A stretch of 10,408 bases of DNA from Nitrospirota bacterium (GTDB taxonomy: Bacteria > Nitrospirota > Thermodesulfovibrionia > UBA6902 > BMS3Bbin08), in NCBI GenBank assembly GCA_016208845.1, contig JACQXH010000248.1:1-10408 (forward strand), read 5' to 3'. Under the pieces are notes generated by a model. It searched no databases and was not told the origin of the DNA. It worked only from the letters and a program-made list of their open reading frames with translations. The translations under genes were made by a program, and so were the position numbers. Shown in pieces: positions 1 to 5,394 of this stretch (its first letter is position 1; each line of letters opens with the position of its first letter).

Positions 1-1
1 C

Positions 2-382
2 CCTCTTTCACACTGTATAGTCCGCGGGGCTGTTGACCCCTATGGCACAAACATCCCCAATTATCACTATGAAGACCTCAAGCGCCTTGCAGAGATCTAC
101 AAGAAGCGCAACCTGGCAAATCCCGCTGTCATTGTTGATACGAACCACGCGAACTCCAACAAAAAGTTTCATGAACAGCCGCGGATCGCCAAAGAGGTTA
201 TGAGAAGCCGTGAAAATTCAAAGACACTCAGGCACAAGATAAAGGGCTTCATGATCGAGAGCTATCTTGTCGAAGGAACGCAGAAGATCAGCGAGAATGT
301 GTATGGCAAATCGATTACTGACCCCTGTCTCGGGTGGGAGGACTCAGAGCGCCTCGTAAGAAAGATCGTTGAATTGGCCTGA
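2..382 (+). CDS. aroG: 3-deoxy-7-phosphoheptulonate synthase, class I, C-terminal 126 residues
   Basis: This is the 3' end of a gene that begins before the window. The enzyme condenses phosphoenolpyruvate with erythrose 4-phosphate to give DAHP, the first step of the shikimate pathway, in the cytoplasm. Reading frame 2 is open from the first base. It contains the class I (AroG/AroF/AroH) signatures SHCIVRG, DTNHANS, MIESYLVEG and GKSITDPCLGWED. By comparison with E. coli AroG, these carry three of the four metal ligands: His in NHANS, Glu in MIES and Asp in SITD. The stop is TGA at 380-382. The visible part has no frameshift and should be functional. Which of the Phe, Tyr or Trp isozymes it resembles cannot be decided without the N-terminal half, so the symbol is used in the generic sense. 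No terminator hairpin with a T-run follows it. Confidence 0.93.
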   Translation, partial: PLSHCIVRGAVDPYGTNIPNYHYEDLKRLAEIYKKRNLANPAVIVDTNHANSNKKFHEQPRIAKEVMRSRENSKTLRHKIKGFMIESYLVEGTQKISENVYGKSITDPCLGWEDSERLVRKIVELA

Positions 383-476
383 GCTACCCTGTAAAAAGCA
401 TTCTGACACAGACCTGCATGCCCCCATCCTGAAGCTGGTAAACCTGCCGGGAGATAAGCCCGGAACTGAAAACAAC

Positions 477-499
477 ATATCATAATTATGATATAATAT
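477..499 (+). promoter_or_regulatory. Palindromic operator overlapping a -10 box for the toxin-antitoxin operon
   Basis: ATATCATAATTATGATAT at 477-494 is a perfect 18-bp palindrome. A consensus TATAAT at 492-497 overlaps its right edge. The -35 is poorly matched. CTGAAA at 466-471 matches four of six bases but sits 20 bp away, which is longer than usual. Phd/YefM antitoxins typically bind such palindromes in their own promoter and shut off transcription together with their toxin, so autoregulation from this site is the natural reading. The palindrome is seen directly and its role is inferred. Confidence 0.65.
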
Positions 500-514
500 C
501 TACAATTAAATGAT

Positions 515-522
515 AAGGAGGT
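515..522 (+). promoter_or_regulatory. Strong Shine-Dalgarno of the antitoxin gene
   Basis: AAGGAGGT lies 6 nt before the ATG at 529. It fixes that start, and it is far stronger than anything visible in front of the toxin gene. This suits the need for excess antitoxin. Confidence 0.85.
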
Positions 523-528
523 TTCAAT

Positions 529-792
529 ATGCCTATTATTAAGCCCGTATCTGATCTCAGAAACAATTTCAATGAAATATCAGAGCTCTGCCATAAAGAG
601 GAAGAACCTGTCTTTATCACAAAAAACGGTCAGGGGGATATGGTAGTGATGAGTCTGGCCCTTTACGAAAAGCAGCAAGCCCTCATTGAACTGTATCAAA
701 AACTGAGTGAAGCCGAGTTTGAAAGCGCATCCGGTGCGCCCGGACTATCGCATGGAGAACTCATGAAACAGGTGAGATCCAAAATAAAGTGA
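529..792 (+). CDS. Type II antitoxin, Phd/YefM family
   Basis: This 87-aa protein begins MPIIKPVSDLRNNFNEISEL, the typical start of the Phd/YefM fold. It is followed by a 'PVFITKNGQGDMVVMSLALYE' segment that forms the beta-strand and helix of the dimerising DNA-binding half (about residues 1-50). The remaining residues are charged and helical (QALIELYQKLSEAEFES) and should wrap around and neutralise the toxin. Length and layout match the family. The start is supported by a strong SD. The stop overlaps the GTG of the toxin by 4 bp (GTGA, 789-792), so the two are translationally coupled. It is probably also the repressor acting on the 18-bp palindrome upstream. The assignment to the family is firm. 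The specific subtype is not determined. Confidence 0.92.
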   Translation: MPIIKPVSDLRNNFNEISELCHKEEEPVFITKNGQGDMVVMSLALYEKQQALIELYQKLSEAEFESASGAPGLSHGELMKQVRSKIK

Positions 793-1094
793 AAAAGAAA
801 TACAGGATCAAGTATCTTCCCTCTGCACAGAGGGATTTGGTTGAAATCACGGAATACATTAAAATTGACAGTCCTGTTTCAGCATCCAAATTCCTCGACA
901 GGTTTGACAGGTCAGTCGTCAAACTTGTAAATTTTCCCTTAATGGGACAAATTCCTAAAGATAATCGCCTGATGGGAATGAAATATAGAGTCCTTGTTAT
1001 CGACAACTATCTGGTTTTTTACGTCGTAAAAGATACCATCGTGGAAGTCAGAAGAATTCTCCACGGTAAAAGAAGGTATTCGTTCCTGCTGTAA
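789..1094 (+). CDS. Type II toxin, RelE/ParE family
   Basis: This 101-aa protein starts with GTG inside the last codons of the antitoxin. Its N-terminus, KYRIKYLPSAQRDLVEITEYI, is the usual first strand and helix pair of the RelE/ParE superfamily. The central part (YRVLVIDNYLVFYVV) and the end (VEVRRILHGKRRY) carry the conserved antiparallel sheet and the C-terminal basic 'HGKR.Y' motif. RelE members cleave mRNA on the ribosome and ParE members inhibit gyrase. The two cannot be told apart safely by eye, although the combination with a Phd/YefM antitoxin is common. The reading frame is complete with no visible damage, so the pair may be active. No separate SD is obvious near the GTG. Expression probably depends on coupling to the antitoxin. 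Confidence 0.9.
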   Translation: MKKKYRIKYLPSAQRDLVEITEYIKIDSPVSASKFLDRFDRSVVKLVNFPLMGQIPKDNRLMGMKYRVLVIDNYLVFYVVKDTIVEVRRILHGKRRYSFLL

Positions 1095-1131
1095 AGAAGT
1101 TTCCTCGATCTTGCGGGAGGGTATATTAAAA

Positions 1132-1295
1132 TTAAACAGGCTGTTGAAAAACTGTTTTCAAGTATTTGGCCGTCATTCCCGTGAAAACGGGAATCCAGTG
1201 TTTTCAATATGTTCTGGATACCCGCTGGAGTTTACCCGTACTGGGGGCGGGTATGATAATCTTTTTCTTAAAAATGGATTTTTTTAACAGGCTGT
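1132..1295. repeat. Miniature hairpin element flanked by 13-bp direct repeats
   Basis: TTAAACAGGCTGT (1132-1144) recurs as TTTAACAGGCTGT (1283-1295), with one mismatch. Between them lie two perfect hairpins. The first is TTGAAAA/TTTTCAA (1144-1150 and 1155-1161). The second is ATTCCCGT with a GAAA loop and ACGGGAAT (1175-1194). The order 'CTGTT.AAAAACT...GTCATTCC hairpin' matches the element at 1976-2110, so the two are probably related families of small non-autonomous repeats. It lies just downstream of the toxin gene, and the hairpins could affect the 3' end of that transcript. No clear terminal inverted repeat was found, so its exact ends are uncertain. Confidence 0.55.
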
Positions 1296-1323
1296 AAAGA
1301 CTCGACCCTTATGCTCGTGCGGA

Positions 1324-1521
1324 TTATGACCAAATGTAAATAGGCAAGCCTGACCCCATGTCTTCCATCTTACATGTCTTCCACTTGACAGTAAGTAAGG
1401 CTATGGATTTATTTGTAAGATCAACATTGGCTTGGCCTTTAGTGAGAGCCATCTTATGACCTGCGCAACTACTCATTATAAAGACAAGACATAATGCAAA
1501 CAAATATCGTAACTTAATCAT
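1324..1521 (-). pseudogene. Probable truncated lipoprotein (N-terminal remnant)
   Basis: This 65-aa frame begins MIKLRYLFALCLVFIMSSCAG, a typical lipoprotein signal peptide: positive N-terminus, hydrophobic core, and Cys at residue 20 (Ser at -1 and Met at -3 make a slightly weak lipobox). A GGGAGG at 1526-1531 (minus strand) sits at a good distance before the ATG, so the start is real. The middle part (KMALTKGQANVDLTNKSIALLTVK) looks like the beginning of a longer secreted domain. The last 18 or so residues come from DNA holding a tandem CATGTCTTCCA repeat and read like non-coding sequence. I therefore think that the 3' part was lost and replaced by repeat DNA. It could instead be a genuine small lipoprotein. 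The parent family is not named here because I recognise it only vaguely. Confidence 0.5.
1357..1383. repeat. Tandem 11-bp direct repeat CATGTCTTCCA
   Basis: The two copies start at 1357 and 1373 (16-bp period). They form the apparent 3' end of the lipoprotein fragment and mark the likely junction where the gene was cut. Confidence 0.6.
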
Positions 1522-1975
1522 ACATCCTCCCTTAATTTAGATTTATATAATATTAGACAGTCTCGAATCTCTCCATATTTGATACAAATACAGAACGTAT
1601 ATTTTAAACACATAACGAGTCTGTAGAATAAGTCTCCGGTCCGAAAAATCAATTGCCTCACCCGAGATCGTTCAATACAGCGCATTCTGAGCATCCGTTT
1701 TTTTGCTCAAAATCTCGCAATTTTCCAGAGAGGCCTTGTTCTCCACTCTCAGAGCGCTGGCTACACGCACACACTGCTCAGCGCCGCATTCCCCCCGGAG
1801 CGAAGCGAAGTGGGGAACATTTAGTTGAGCGAAATGTGTAAAGCAAAATCAATGCAGTAAAACATTCATTACATTTTCGCTCGAACACCTTGTTGAACTT
1901 CTTTATTTTATTTCCCTATGGAGAATATATCAACCTTTATTTCGTGGTAATCGGTCATGACATGAGGATTCATAT
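1522..1975. other. Gene-poor intergenic stretch
   Basis: I see no convincing gene here. The left part is the AT-rich upstream region of the lipoprotein fragment. A plus-strand open frame at 1653-1841 lacks an SD and has unnatural composition. GAGCGAAATGT (1827-1837) is mirrored, with one inserted base, at 1871-1882. That is an imperfect inverted repeat that may be a worn repeat element. Confidence 0.55.
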
Positions 1976-2110
1976 TAAATAGAGTCTGTTTAAAAACTCC
2001 GGTTTTGCTGTCATTCCGGCTTGTCCGGAATCTTATTTCAGAGGGATTCCCGACAAGCGGGAATGACGTATCAAGCGACATATGGCACTTTATAAACAGA
2101 CTCTAAATAG
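1976..2110. mobile_element. MITE-like element with 11-bp terminal inverted repeats and target duplication
   Basis: The core of about 122 bp (1982-2103) begins GAGTCTGTTTA and ends with its exact reverse complement TAAACAGACTC. It is flanked on both sides by TAAATA (1976-1981 and 2104-2109), and the next base also matches, which looks like a target-site duplication. Inside are two hairpins: ATTCCGG-CTTGT-CCGGAAT (2013-2031) and ATTCCCG-ACAAG-CGGGAAT (2046-2064). Their loops are complementary to each other, so the whole element can also fold into one long cruciform. There is no coding capacity, so it would have been moved by a transposase elsewhere. It sits 38 bp past the stop of the five-gene minus-strand cluster and may serve as its transcript end. 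Confidence 0.75.
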
Positions 2111-2147
2111 ATCCGTGTCAATCTGCGGCTAAATGCTGTTTTCTGAT

Positions 2148-2846
2148 TTAAACATCTGCCGACAGTGCGAGTCTTATCTGGTGCTTGAGAATGGCCATGC
2201 GCATCATGCCGAGGTTTGAGCCTTTCTTTGCAACAATAAGCAGGAATGTATCATCTGCCACATGGGCTATCATGACAGGCCCTTTCTCGTATTCGATCAT
2301 GCTCACATTCATCTTGCCCATTTCAAGCTGTTTGCCCAGGGTCTCGGTCACTCCGAACCCGACCGATGCAAAGGCACTGAGCATCTCGGCATCCTCATCT
2401 GACTTCACTATTGAGTCGATCAAAAAACCGTCGCTTCCGGCAAGGCACACGGCCCTGACACCGTCAATCTTTGAAAACTTGTTCAGGATGTCTTTCATCT
2501 TAAGCGCTATCCTGTCCTTTGCATCTGTAGCAGGAAGGTCATGACTGAAAGGCAGATAAAGTGTCAGCAACCAATAGGCGCCAGCGGCAATGACACTCCA
2601 GACCACGGCGTATGGCAGAGAGGTTTTCAACATGCTAACTGCGTCACCTTCAAAGAATAAATATCCGACTATGGTCATACAGCAGAACTGCAAAAGAGAG
2701 GCATATACAAAGCCCCAGAGCCTCGGCGATTCAATAGTTATTTCTTTAGAATAATGCCAGTATAAAAAGAAGCCTGAACCGCTGAAGAACAATGTAGCAC
2801 ACACGGCCGTAATGATGTAATATATTTCTGTCTGAATGGTCATCAT
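2148..2846 (-). CDS. Membrane-anchored Roadblock/LC7 domain protein
   Basis: This 232-aa protein has three predicted transmembrane segments (about residues 9-30, 43-65 and 78-100), a short linker, and a Roadblock/LC7 domain from about residue 116 to the end. The Roadblock part shares about 60 of 113 aligned residues with the soluble protein encoded at 4942-5304. Shared motifs include DGV.AVCL.G.DGFLIDSIV, GKQLE, GPVM and DDTFL. The fold is that of MglB and related regulators, which dimerise and often act on small Ras-like GTPases or serve as scaffolds. It begins with a double ATG 25 bp after the VWA gene, behind a modest GGGGAAAG, and is last in the cluster. The fusion of a three-TM anchor to Roadblock would hold a dimer at the inner membrane. 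The domain call is firm. The partner is unknown, since no GTPase gene is in the window. Confidence 0.88.
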   Translation of the reverse strand: MMTIQTEIYYIITAVCATLFFSGSGFFLYWHYSKEITIESPRLWGFVYASLLQFCCMTIVGYLFFEGDAVSMLKTSLPYAVVWSVIAAGAYWLLTLYLPFSHDLPATDAKDRIALKMKDILNKFSKIDGVRAVCLAGSDGFLIDSIVKSDEDAEMLSAFASVGFGVTETLGKQLEMGKMNVSMIEYEKGPVMIAHVADDTFLLIVAKKGSNLGMMRMAILKHQIRLALSADV

Positions 2847-2871
2847 TATATGTCTTTCCCCATCCTGTCCG

Positions 2872-4152
2872 TCAGTTCCTTATCACCGCATACCCGAATG
2901 TGTATTGCCTTACGGATTTGGTTAAGAGAGGATTAATTATATTGGTCAGGAACGGTGTTTTACCTTCATAACATTCTGCACTATTGTCACAATCCGAGGA
3001 CCATGCATTTACCCAATCAGGCGGGTTTGCCGGAAGCCAGTTGCAGAGAGTAATGTCGCAGGCTAATGTCTTTGAGCCTTTATCCCAATTTTTAAAGTAG
3101 AGAGAATATTCGATCCCCATATTCCCATTCGCATCAGGCGCTGGATCCACCCCTACTGTGGTTACTGCTACACCGGGCTTAGTTTCTTTCCCTGAACCAC
3201 TGCTGTCGACAGGCATACACTGCCCGCAAAATTCCGGCGTTTTCTGCCTGAACCCGCTGTTGTCGACATTGATGCCTTTTACATTGAGGGCAATATCCGT
3301 TAAGAGCGTACCGCCTGTTCCGGACCGGCTCACCAGATATGTTACCGGTATTTCATCCTTATATCTTCTGAAGGCATTTTTGGAGCCTTCCCTGTTGTGT
3401 GCCGGATCAGAGAATTTTTTTACTGAGGCGCGTATGTTCCTGTTCCCGAATCCGAGGAATTCCACCGGCATGTTTGATGAACTCATTTTTTTGTATAAGT
3501 CGCTTCCAAAATCATACTGATAAGAAAATATATAGCAAAAAAGCGGTGAATCACCTTTAAATGGAACTGCGCCTCCGGCCTCGGAGAACTTGCTCCCGTT
3601 AAAAGGGATCCTTACAGCAACAACCTGAAAAAACAGGTCAGCGTCCAGGAGCGCGGATATCTTGTTGATAATACGGGTATAATCATGGACGCTGGAGACA
3701 TCCTGGATCCCGTCCGTAATGATCAGGAAATTCTTTGATATCCCTCTGTCTTTTTTGACCCGTGCCAATATAGAGTCCAGCACTTTATCAAAATATGTAT
3801 TGCTCTGGTTATAAAAACCTATATCTTCTACTGCCTGCCAGACATCTCCTCCTATGACATTATCAGGATCAGAAAAGGCATGGTACTTATATTGCCCTTT
3901 TTCGCTTATATGCGCCTTTATCGTCCTGAGGAATTTGATATACAGTTCGCCACGATAACCCTTCATTGAACCGGAATCATCAAAAAAAGATTCAGTCTGA
4001 TCAATGACATCCGGCAGGTCTTGCGGGGGTGTCAGCTTTTCTATTACGGTCTTTGACCCCGGGAATGACGAGGTAAAATTAAAGACAGCCATAAGTCCTA
4101 TGACTGCCAGAATGGCAACAGGAATGATCAGATAAACTATTCTTCTAATCAT
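2872..4152 (-). CDS. Membrane-anchored VWA-like domain protein with complete MIDAS
   Basis: This 426-aa protein has one N-terminal membrane anchor (about residues 5-27, after MIRR), which should leave the rest outside the inner membrane. A VWA-like domain follows. The MIDAS DxSxS is D58-D-S-G-S62 in FFDDSGSMKGY. A Thr at 119 (SNTYFDKVLDSIL) and the Asp of IITDG (147) supply the remaining metal site. Such domains bind protein partners through a divalent cation. The C-terminal half is not recognised. It holds seven Cys (206, 309, 312, 365, 370, 388, 394), including a CGQC pair, as expected for a disulfide-bonded extracytoplasmic domain. The ATG at 4152 has an AAGG about 9 nt before it. It lies 102 bp after the upstream gene and 25 bp before the TM-Roadblock gene, so it is almost certainly co-transcribed with that one. 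The specific role is unknown; surface adhesion or complex assembly are guesses. Confidence 0.8.
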   Translation of the reverse strand: MIRRIVYLIIPVAILAVIGLMAVFNFTSSFPGSKTVIEKLTPPQDLPDVIDQTESFFDDSGSMKGYRGELYIKFLRTIKAHISEKGQYKYHAFSDPDNVIGGDVWQAVEDIGFYNQSNTYFDKVLDSILARVKKDRGISKNFLIITDGIQDVSSVHDYTRIINKISALLDADLFFQVVAVRIPFNGSKFSEAGGAVPFKGDSPLFCYIFSYQYDFGSDLYKKMSSSNMPVEFLGFGNRNIRASVKKFSDPAHNREGSKNAFRRYKDEIPVTYLVSRSGTGGTLLTDIALNVKGINVDNSGFRQKTPEFCGQCMPVDSSGSGKETKPGVAVTTVGVDPAPDANGNMGIEYSLYFKNWDKGSKTLACDITLCNWLPANPPDWVNAWSSDCDNSAECYEGKTPFLTNIINPLLTKSVRQYTFGYAVIRN

Positions 4153-4254
4153 TCGGTCTTGCCTTCTGCTGGTGCTCCTTTTTCACAGCACTGTAGATAT
4201 CTCATTTCACCTTAAAATTAAACTTATTTTCTGCAACCCCAGAGACAGTTTCTT

Positions 4255-4875
4255 TTAATTCAGTATCTTTATGTAATAGCAGCACATGTGGTTATCCAAT
4301 GTCTTGTCAACCACATCCTTTGATACCCCTGAAGCCTTGATGAATTCATCTGCAAAGCCTTTTTTACCGGACCCGGCCTTGCACCCAAGCTGGTATACCT
4401 CTATATTCTTGCCGCCAATCTTGATCTTTTCTCCAAAAGCGCTTCTCATGGGCTGATGAACCGAGCAAAACGGACTAACGCCTGCGCCTGCTCCTACCCG
4501 GTATTTCTGGGCGACCGGGCTTGGCTTGTTGAACTCAGCCGTAAACTCTGCATAGCTTGGTGGAAGCCCCTTGAAGACCTCGTTATAGTTTTTTATTGAG
4601 TCGGCAAACGGACATTTTGCAAGCCCGAAGACGCCTTCTTTTATATGCGTGGCCTTGCCCTCTATTTGTGTGATGGGATTTGTCGAATTTTCTATAGCAT
4701 TGAGGTAATCATCAAATGTCGGATAGTCGACCTCACTGATCTTATCAACAGTCGACAATGCATTTCTCATCAGTGTCCCTTTTGCGCTGGCTGCACCCAT
4801 CTGCGTGATCATGATCTTGATCATGTCTAAAAAACTGATATGCGCAATGTCCAGTATTTTACCTTGCTCTGACAA
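4255..4875 (-). CDS. Hypothetical Cys-containing protein, TTG start
   Basis: I do not recognise this 206-aa protein. The start is TTG at 4873-4875, chosen because a strong AAGGAGGA (4883-4890) lies 7 nt before it. There is no signal peptide and no long hydrophobic stretch, so it is probably cytoplasmic. It begins with a helical region (ILDIAHISFLDMIKIMITQMGAASAKGTL). The Cys and His residues are clustered: C88 in KCPF, C137 and H140 in FCSVH, C165 in LGCKAG, and H196 with C198-C199 in NHMCCYYI. This spacing would suit a metal or cofactor site. The pattern loosely recalls hydrocarbon-binding (V4R-type) domains, which often hold Cys at similar places, but I would not assign it. It lies 66 bp after the soluble Roadblock gene and 102 bp before the VWA gene, in the same direction, so it belongs to the cluster. 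Confidence 0.8.
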   Translation of the reverse strand: MSEQGKILDIAHISFLDMIKIMITQMGAASAKGTLMRNALSTVDKISEVDYPTFDDYLNAIENSTNPITQIEGKATHIKEGVFGLAKCPFADSIKNYNEVFKGLPPSYAEFTAEFNKPSPVAQKYRVGAGAGVSPFCSVHQPMRSAFGEKIKIGGKNIEVYQLGCKAGSGKKGFADEFIKASGVSKDVVDKTLDNHMCCYYIKILN

Positions 4876-4882
4876 TGAAATA

Positions 4883-4890
4883 TCCTCCTT
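4883..4890 (-). promoter_or_regulatory. Shine-Dalgarno that decides a TTG start
   Basis: AAGGAGGA on the minus strand lies 7 nt before TTG (4875-4873). The next possible starts are internal and have no comparable site, so this SD supports the rare start codon. Confidence 0.75.
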
Positions 4891-4941
4891 GTTAAATTGT
4901 TATTGATGAAATAATAAGCCCTTCTCTGATCAAAAGAGAGA

Positions 4942-5304
4942 TTAAACTATCGCTGTTGCTGCTGCGAGCTTATCTTTGTGTCTCTTGATCGCAAGTCTTA
5001 TCAATGCAAGATTAGCGCCCTGATCTGCCGCAACGACCAGAAAAGTGTCATCTCCAACCGGGGCAAGCATTACAGGCCCTTCTTTGAACTCAAGCATGGT
5101 CATAGTGATATGCCCCTTCTCAAGCTGTTTTCCCATGGATTCGAACGATCCAAAACCGCCCGATGCGATCGCGCCTATCATCTCGGCATCGATACCCTTT
5201 CTGACTATGCTGTCGATCAAAAAACCGTCGCGACCGACAAGGCAAACGGCATTAACTCCATCCACCCGTGTGAACACACTCAAAATCTCTTTTGTTGCTT
5301 CCAT
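4942..5304 (-). CDS. Soluble Roadblock/LC7 domain protein (MglB-like fold)
   Basis: This 120-aa protein is a single Roadblock/LC7 domain with no membrane segment. It starts MEATKEILSVFTRVDGVNAV and keeps the family core: DGFLIDSIV, ASGGFGSFESMGKQLEKG, FKEGPVMLAPVGDDTFLVV and a C-terminal helix (LALIRLAIKRHKDKL). The family forms dimers that regulate small GTPases or act as adaptors. It is a close paralogue of the Roadblock half of the last gene in the cluster. The two even share a 19-bp DNA stretch (GTCGATCAAAAAACCGTCG read on the plus strand), which points to a fairly recent duplication. A strong AAGGAGGT (5310-5317) lies 5 nt before the ATG. It stands 90 bp after the ExeA-like gene and may also have its own promoter in that gap. 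Homodimers, or heterodimers with the membrane form, are plausible. Confidence 0.92.
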   Translation of the reverse strand: MEATKEILSVFTRVDGVNAVCLVGRDGFLIDSIVRKGIDAEMIGAIASGGFGSFESMGKQLEKGHITMTMLEFKEGPVMLAPVGDDTFLVVAADQGANLALIRLAIKRHKDKLAAATAIV

Positions 5305-5309
5305 TTCTT

Positions 5310-5356
5310 ACCTCCTTTTCCTTTCATCCTTTGAAAGGCTTATGATTGATATTATA
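5310..5356 (-). promoter_or_regulatory. Possible internal promoter and strong SD of the soluble Roadblock gene
   Basis: On the minus strand a consensus TATAAT (5356-5351) lies about 47 bp before the ATG. A weak -35 (TTAAAG) is 16 bp further up. A small CCTTTC/GAAAGG inverted repeat (5320-5325 and 5333-5338) follows just ahead of the AAGGAGGT. This could allow the four downstream genes to be made without the large ATPase. The boxes are seen; promoter activity is inferred. Confidence 0.35.
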
Positions 5357-5394
5357 TTGAACCCTCTGTTTTCTTTAAGGGCTTTGATGTTTTT

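Larger units (their letters stand above)
383..528. other. Intergenic region between aroG and the toxin-antitoxin pair
   Basis: This is a short gap with no coding sequence. It holds a weak 5-bp GC stem (CCGGG 447-451, CCCGG 459-463) without a following T-run. It also holds the promoter and operator region of the antitoxin gene, described separately. Confidence 0.6.

Noticed and set aside
447..463. GC stem as a terminator for the DAHP synthase gene
   Set aside because: The stem is only 5 bp and no T-run follows it.
1653..1841. Plus-strand open frame of 62 codons
   Set aside because: No SD, low-complexity composition and no recognisable domain. It lies in a repeat-rich gap.
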